The notes beneath the pieces are model-generated. The model had not been told where the DNA came from, searched no databases, and saw only the letters and a program-made list of their open reading frames with translations. DNA of 22,004 bases from Acidimicrobiia bacterium (GTDB lineage Bacteria > Actinomycetota > Acidimicrobiia > IMCC26256 > JACDBD01): NCBI GenBank assembly GCA_031177445.1, contig JAPSGP010000007.1:1-22004 (forward strand), given 5' to 3'. This document shows, one piece after another, positions 21,667 to 22,004 of the stretch. A program made the translations under genes and the position numbers. Position 1 is the first letter of the stretch. Every line of letters begins with the position of its first letter.

Positions 21667-22002
21667 TCAGTCGATCAGCATGACAGCCTTGCCGATCACC
21701 TGCCGCCCCTCCAGCGCGCGCAGCAGGCGAGCCGGATCGCGCCAGCTCCCGACCTCACTCACGAGGCATTCGAGCTTGTGTTGGGCGGCGAGCTCCGCGA
21801 GAAGCTGCAGATCGCGTGTAGCGCTACCTGTGCGCGCAAGTTCGTCGAGGACGAGGAATCCGACCAGCCGCGCACCGTTCTTCGGGAAGAAGTCGTCGAC
21901 GTCGAAGGTGGTGACCGCGTGCGACGAGTTCCCGTAGGACACGACGGCCCCGTTCGGTGCGACCAGTCGTAAGGCTGCCGCCAGCGAGTCGCCGCCGACG
22001 GA
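21667..22002 (-). CDS. zinc-type (MDR) dehydrogenase/quinone oxidoreductase, C-terminal part (start outside window)
   Basis: The minus strand is open to the window edge, encoding the last 111 residues of an MDR-superfamily oxidoreductase. SVGGDSLAAALRLVAPNGAVVSYGNSS matches the end of the Rossmann domain, and FFPKNGARLVGFLVLDEL, then the C-terminal SEVGSWRDPARLLRALEGRQVIGKAVMLID, give the usual 'helix then ...GKxVL' ending. Such enzymes reduce or oxidise carbonyls or quinones with NADPH; the substrate is unknown as the catalytic domain is outside the window. It precedes msrB by 45 bp on the same strand. Confidence 0.85.
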   Translation of the reverse strand, partial: SVGGDSLAAALRLVAPNGAVVSYGNSSHAVTTFDVDDFFPKNGARLVGFLVLDELARTGSATRDLQLLAELAAQHKLECLVSEVGSWRDPARLLRALEGRQVIGKAVMLID

Positions 22003-22004
22003 TT

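Noticed and set aside
1..22004. tRNA, rRNA, CRISPR, IS, phage or toxin-antitoxin signals
   Set aside because: By eye I found no cloverleaf, regular repeat array, transposase motif, integrase or toxin-antitoxin pair. The PadR-small protein pair lacks toxin features.

Overview
The window is GC-rich, densely packed chromosomal DNA with no phage, IS, CRISPR, tRNA or rRNA signal. Several traits point to an actinobacterium, plausibly an Acidimicrobiia-like or other environmental lineage: frequent GTG starts, apparently leaderless starts behind TAnnnT -10 boxes, a BTAD/NB-ARC regulator, an alpha/beta-hydrolase-adenylate cyclase fusion, an actinobacterial-type P450, and a SthA-type transhydrogenase. 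The lineage is inferred from gene content and style only.

Layout. 1-1610 (minus): an OsmC-family protein followed by a flavin-dependent monooxygenase cut by the window edge. 1611-1937: a non-coding gap. 1938-4775 (minus): a large BTAD/NB-ARC/TPR regulator, divergent from a plus-strand GNAT acetyltransferase, a TTC38-like TPR protein and, after a hairpin, an alpha/beta-hydrolase-adenylate cyclase. 8625-11071 (minus): an SDR, a 41-residue small ORF missed by ordinary ORF calling, and an amidase coupled to it by a GTGA overlap. The SDR is divergent from a TetR regulator across a 47-bp gap holding a clear palindromic operator. 11807-13548 (plus): a ferritin-like protein and a cytochrome P450. 13609-15984: a methyltransferase, an unrecognised 163-aa protein and a Nudix hydrolase. 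16162-17451: a VC0807-like membrane protein convergent with a leaderless PadR gene that is coupled to a 66-aa coiled-coil protein. 17539-19653 (plus): a probable methyltransferase remnant, SthA transhydrogenase and a lipoprotein. 19742-22004 (minus): zinc-type dehydrogenase (partial), MsrB and a drug-efflux-type MFS transporter.

A redox/detoxification theme recurs (OsmC, flavin monooxygenase, MsrB, SthA, SDR, P450, ferritin-like protein), with three local regulator/target pairs (BTAD regulator, TetR-SDR, PadR-small protein). I see no single large novel system. The most interesting items are the amidase with its tiny, possibly AtzG/GatC-like partner, the hydrolase-cyclase fusion that has lost its nucleophilic serine, the PadR-coiled-coil pair with repeated operator elements, the eukaryote-like TTC38 homologue beside a divergent NB-ARC regulator, and an elaborate stem-loop between two convergent genes.
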